NCBI GenBank assembly: GCA_016719395.1
Contig: JADJZF010000004.1
Location: 201,735-265,734 of the forward strand
Origin: Candidatus Amarobacter glycogenicus
GTDB lineage: Bacteria > Chloroflexota > Dehalococcoidia > Tepidiformales > Tepidiformaceae
DNA length: 64,000 nucleotides
Direction: 5' to 3'
A program made the translations under genes and the position numbers. This document shows, piece after piece, positions 60,669-64,000 of this stretch. The first letter of the stretch is position 1. The number at the start of each line of letters is the position of its first letter. The notes under the pieces were generated by a model. The model saw nothing but the letters and a program-made list of their open reading frames with translations, did not search any database and was not told the origin of the DNA.

Positions 60669-62222
60669 ATGACCTGGCAGGCCGAAATCGATGAACTGCA
60701 CCTCCGGGCCGATATGGCCCGACAGATGGGCGGCCCCGAATCAGTTGCGTTTCATAAGGGCCGCGGCAAACTCACGGTGCGCGAACGGCTCGACATTCTC
60801 GCCGACCCGGGGACGTTCGCCGAGACCGGTGTCCTCGCGGGGAAGGCCACGTACGAAGGGCGGGAGCTCGAAGCACTCACCCCTGCGAATTCGGTTACCG
60901 GTGTCGTCAAGATCGATGGCCGGAAGGTCATCGTCCACGGTGGCGACTTCACGATCCGGGGCGGTTCGGCCGATGGTTCGGTTGCCGACAAGAGCGGCTG
61001 GGCGGTGAAGCAGGCGTACTCACTGAAGTTGCCGTTCATCCGCTTGCTGGATGCCACGGGCGGGAGCGTCCGCACGTTCGAGTCGATGGGCCGCACGTAC
61101 CTGCCGGCGAACGACCGCGTGCTCGATACGGAGCTCCTCCAGATGGTGCCCTGCGTATCGGCGGTCATGGGTTCTGTCGCCGGGTTGCCGGCCGTGCAGG
61201 CCGCGATGTGTCACTTCAACGTGATGGTGAAGGGCACGAGCCAGCTTTTCGTGGCTGGCCCGCCTGTCGTGAAAGCGGGCCTTGGCATCGAAATCTCGAA
61301 GGAAGACCTGGGCAATGAGGACATCCAGGTGCGCACTTCTGGTGTGGTGGCGAACCTGGCGGTGGACGAAGCCGATGCGCTGGCACAGGTGCGGCGATTC
61401 CTTTCCTACCTCCCTTCGAGCGTCTGGGACATGCCGCCCAGGGTAGAGCCGGACGATGACCCCGAGCGGAGGGACGAAGGGCTGCTCTCTGCCGTCCCCC
61501 AGAACCGCCAGCGCGTCTACGACCCGCGCAAGATCCTCGAAATGGTCCTGGACCGGCATTCGTTTTTCGAGATCCAGCCAGAGTTCGCGCGGTCCCGAAT
61601 CACCGGGCTGGCGCGGGTCGATGGCTATCCGGTCGGCGTGATGATCAACAACCCGCGCTTCCTCGGTGGCTCGATGGACAAGGCCGCGGGAGAGAAAGCT
61701 GCGCGCCTTCTGCAGCTCTGCGACACCTTCCACCTCCCGCTCGTCTACTTCTGCGATGAACCGGGCTTCATGGTTGGCCTCGAGGAGGAGAAGAAAGGCA
61801 TCGTCCGCGCGGGCGCCCGCATCGTTTCGCTCCTTTCGCTTTCGAAAACGCCGTACCTGTGCTTCCTCATCCGCCAGGCCTACGGCGTCGCGGGCGGGTT
61901 GCACTACCGCGGCGGAACGGCGATGTACCGGCGCTTTGCCTGGCCGTCAGGCCACTGGGGTTCGATGCATATCGAAGGTGGCGTGACCGCTGCATACCGG
62001 CGCGAGATCGATTCGGCGCCGGATCCGGAGGCGAAGCGCCTGGAGATCGAGGCACGCCTGAATACGCTCCAATCGCCCTTCCGGACTGCCCACGCGTTCG
62101 CCGTCGAGGACATCATCGACCCTCGCGAGACCCGGCCGTTGATGGTCGACTTCGTGAGAGACGCCCAGCGTGTGCTCCCGGACCTTCTCGGCCAAACCAG
62201 CCGCATCGCCTACCTGCCGTAG
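60669..62222 (+). CDS. Acyl-CoA carboxylase carboxyltransferase subunit
   Basis: The product is 517 residues, the normal size for propionyl- or methylcrotonyl-type beta subunits. KGRGKLTVRERLDILADPGTFAE, VTGVVKIDGRKVIVHGGDFTIRGGS and LIRQAYGVAGGLHYRGG lie in the two carboxyltransferase domains. It transfers the carboxyl group from biotin to an acyl-CoA. The biotin carboxylase partner is not adjacent, so the substrate (propionyl-CoA, acetyl-CoA or other) is open. Its start has GGAG upstream. Confidence 0.9.
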   Translation: MTWQAEIDELHLRADMARQMGGPESVAFHKGRGKLTVRERLDILADPGTFAETGVLAGKATYEGRELEALTPANSVTGVVKIDGRKVIVHGGDFTIRGGSADGSVADKSGWAVKQAYSLKLPFIRLLDATGGSVRTFESMGRTYLPANDRVLDTELLQMVPCVSAVMGSVAGLPAVQAAMCHFNVMVKGTSQLFVAGPPVVKAGLGIEISKEDLGNEDIQVRTSGVVANLAVDEADALAQVRRFLSYLPSSVWDMPPRVEPDDDPERRDEGLLSAVPQNRQRVYDPRKILEMVLDRHSFFEIQPEFARSRITGLARVDGYPVGVMINNPRFLGGSMDKAAGEKAARLLQLCDTFHLPLVYFCDEPGFMVGLEEEKKGIVRAGARIVSLLSLSKTPYLCFLIRQAYGVAGGLHYRGGTAMYRRFAWPSGHWGSMHIEGGVTAAYRREIDSAPDPEAKRLEIEARLNTLQSPFRTAHAFAVEDIIDPRETRPLMVDFVRDAQRVLPDLLGQTSRIAYLP

Positions 62223-62223
62223 C

Positions 62224-63624
62224 TCAGGCGATGCCGAGCTCCTGCTCGGTTTCGGCCAGGGCGGCATCGAAGCGGGCGACGAGGTCGTCGCACTCTGCCT
62301 CGCTGATGACGAGCGGCGGGGCGATGTTCACGAGGTTGCCGGCACGGCTGAGAATGCCGTTGCGGACCAGCGCGGCAGAGAGTTTGCCCGCGAGGTCGTC
62401 CGATTCCGGGAAGGGAGCCCTGGTCGCCGGGTCCTTCACGATCTCGACGCCGATGAGCAATCCCTGGCCGCGCACTTCGCCGATCGTCGGGTGGCTCTCC
62501 TTCAGGCTGTTGAGCCGCTGAAGCAGGTAGGCTCCGTTGCGTGCCGCGTTCGCCACCAGGTTCTCGCGTTCGATGATCTGGAGGTTGGCGAGGGCCACGG
62601 CACAGGCGACCGGATGCGTCCCAAAGGTGATGCCCCCGGCGAACGTGCGCGCCTTCTCGCCCTGGAATTCCTTCGCCACTCGATCGCTGACACCGACGGC
62701 CGCGATCGGGAGATAGCCGGACGAGAGGCCCTTAGCCATCGTCATCAGGTCCGGCTCGAAGTTGTAGAGCTCGCTTGCGAACCACTTTCCGGTGCGGCCG
62801 AATCCATTGATCACCTCATCGGCGATGAGGAGGATGCCGTACTTGTCGCAGAGGTTGCGGATCGTCGGCCAGTATTCGGGTGGGGGCTGGGAGACAGCAT
62901 TGGCGGCGGAGATGGGTTCGGCGATGAATGCGGCGATGGTCTCGGGCCGCTCGGCCTGGATCGTGCGCTCAATGCTGCGGGCGCAGAAGGTGTCGCAGGA
63001 AGGGTAGGTCTTTTCGAACGGGCAGCGGTAGCAGTTGACGTTCTCGACGAAAACGGAGCCGGCGACCAGGGGCTCCCAGGGCGAGCGGTTGATGGCCGCG
63101 GCGCCGTTCACGGAGAGCGCGCCGGCCGTCATGCCGTGGTAGGAGCCGCGGCGAGCAAGGACCTTGTACCGCTTCTTCTCGCCGATGTTGTACTGGTAGT
63201 TCTTCGCCATGCGGATGGCGGTCTCGACGGCTTCCGAGCCGGAGTTCACGAAGAACACGCGGTTGAGCGACGGGGGCATGAGGCCGGCGAGTTTCTCGGC
63301 GAGGTCGATGGCGGGTTTGTTCGCGTAGGAGAAGGTGTTGGCGTAGGCCATTTCGCGCATCTGCGTCGCGGCGACCTCGGCAAGTTCGGCCCGGCCGTGT
63401 CCGGCGTTGACCACCCAGAGGCCGGACATCGCATCGATGAACTTGCGGCCCTTGATGTCCCAGAGATGGATGCCCTCACCCCGGACAATGACCTTGAGGC
63501 CGTCCTCCTTTTCGAGGTCGGCCTGCTGCTGGGTGTGCACCCAGAGGTGTTCGAGCCCGCGGCTGATGTAGTCCGCTACGTCGTCATCGAGCATTGCCGG
63601 GGAAATCGCTTCAGTCGTCGTCAT
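62224..63624 (-). CDS. Class III (omega-type) aminotransferase
   Basis: The product is 466 residues. GLWVVNAGHGRAELAEVAA, FVNSGSEAVETAIRMAK and SYHGMTAGALSVNG lie in the PLP site. Asp in LIADEVINGFGRTG and the Schiff-base lysine in MTMAKGLSSGYLP are present. Such enzymes transaminate omega-amino acids, putrescine-type amines or beta-alanine with pyruvate or 2-oxoglutarate. The specificity cannot be read. The ends of this gene and the carboxyltransferase are one base apart. Confidence 0.9.
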   Translation of the reverse strand: MTTTEAISPAMLDDDVADYISRGLEHLWVHTQQQADLEKEDGLKVIVRGEGIHLWDIKGRKFIDAMSGLWVVNAGHGRAELAEVAATQMREMAYANTFSYANKPAIDLAEKLAGLMPPSLNRVFFVNSGSEAVETAIRMAKNYQYNIGEKKRYKVLARRGSYHGMTAGALSVNGAAAINRSPWEPLVAGSVFVENVNCYRCPFEKTYPSCDTFCARSIERTIQAERPETIAAFIAEPISAANAVSQPPPEYWPTIRNLCDKYGILLIADEVINGFGRTGKWFASELYNFEPDLMTMAKGLSSGYLPIAAVGVSDRVAKEFQGEKARTFAGGITFGTHPVACAVALANLQIIERENLVANAARNGAYLLQRLNSLKESHPTIGEVRGQGLLIGVEIVKDPATRAPFPESDDLAGKLSAALVRNGILSRAGNLVNIAPPLVISEAECDDLVARFDAALAETEQELGIA

Positions 63625-63901
63625 CGTGCGTGCCTTCCCGAACGTATCAGGCGCCTACTATAGTGCCCCGCTAGACCCCGCCGCGCAGCATGGGAGGTTG
63701 CCTGCTAACAGGGAGAAACGGGAAGACTCAGATTCGCGAGCCGCTCCCTGTCGTCGGCCCGAGACAGGGAGAGCAGAAGGGTAGCGGACCTGCCATCTCG
63801 GCATCTCGCTGGCGAACGCCGACCACACGTACCAAGGGACGGGGTGCGGTGCCCAGCCCTGCATGGACGATGCTGTATGGGGTGCTGCGGGGGAGGTGTT
63901 A

Positions 63902-64000
63902 GTGCCTCAGGCCCCCTGCGACTTCGAGACCGAGTGCTGGCCCTGCCTGAAGGGCGAGCAGGATTCGGCCGATCGGGAGAAAATGGGTTGGACCGTTTTC
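63902..64000 (+). CDS. Start of a hypothetical protein (cut by window edge)
   Basis: A GTG at 63902 with GGGGGAGG upstream opens 33 codons: VPQAPCDFETECWPCLKGEQ, then DSADREKMGWTVF, running off the window. The CxxxxxxCWPC spacing may bind a metal. The ending recalls the start of DUF4262-like proteins, but this is a guess. Between the aminotransferase start at 63624 and this point no other gene is seen. Confidence 0.4.
   Translation, partial: MPQAPCDFETECWPCLKGEQDSADREKMGWTVF

Noticed and set aside
1..64000. Insertion sequences or transposases
   Set aside because: No transposase-like protein or paired terminal inverted repeats were found; repeats seen are short and non-coding.

Overview
The window is GC-rich bacterial DNA, densely coding and with mixed gene directions. 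No rRNA or tRNA is visible. The gene set suggests an aerobic or facultative heterotroph, most likely a member of Chloroflexota near the Dehalococcoidia/Tepidiforma side: an LLM-class (F420-type) oxidoreductase, acyl-CoA dehydrogenase, thiolase, acyl-CoA carboxyltransferase, a PAC2 protein, a CcsB-type cytochrome c assembly protein, a WAxxUGC selenoprotein and the rpsF-ssb-rpsR order. This placement is inferred from gene content; no marker was searched.

Region 1 (1-7.3 kb) is accessory DNA. It holds the 5' end of an ATP-dependent DNA ligase, secreted proteins and lipoproteins (several M23-peptidase-like), two small LuxR-type regulators and a membrane protein. Many reading frames are broken and much of the block is visibly AT-richer than the rest. 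Four copies of a short module made from the ligase 5' end plus an AATCC-rich repeat lie among these genes. In two copies the ligase-like peptide stops exactly on the start codon of the next gene.

Region 2 (7.4-24.1 kb) holds gyrA with a clear promoter, a methyltransferase/small protein/methyltransferase operon, a helix-turn-helix protein, a DMT transporter, a chemoreceptor, a phosphotriesterase-type hydrolase, a redox selenoprotein with an in-frame UGA and a SECIS-like hairpin, an LLM oxidoreductase, a third LuxR-type protein, a HAD phosphatase, an AhpD-like protein and an acyl-CoA dehydrogenase.

Region 3 (24.1-33.6 kb) starts with a second accessory patch: a broken DUF262 gene and palindromic intergenic repeats. 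It continues with an eIF1/SUI1-like factor, a PAC2 protein, a kinase-like phosphotransferase, a VapBC-type toxin-antitoxin pair, CcsB and RidA.

Region 4 (33.7-49.1 kb) is mostly housekeeping: nitroreductase, glyA, the rpsF-ssb-rpsR operon, a parvulin-like foldase, hom, a coiled-coil protein and thrC (threonine synthesis), an MFS exporter, cysteine synthase, a DJ-1/PfpI protein, YceI and a thiolase.

Region 5 (49.1-64 kb) holds a large membrane protein with a PP2C-like front and propeller-like back, a gene-free 590-bp stretch with a sigma70-like promoter, hairpins and a strong terminator (candidate structured RNA), two cupredoxin-like paralogues, dienelactone hydrolase, an MBL/rhodanese protein, a CDGSH protein, lutA with a fused lutB-lutC, a Gfo/Idh protein, a blue-copper lipoprotein, an acyl-CoA carboxyltransferase and a class III aminotransferase.

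Single-base frame breaks also occur in genes expected to be essential or well kept (rpsF, hom, the chemoreceptor, a methyltransferase), several at short G or C runs. Part of the apparent gene decay may therefore be sequence error, and the pseudogene calls here should be read with that in mind.
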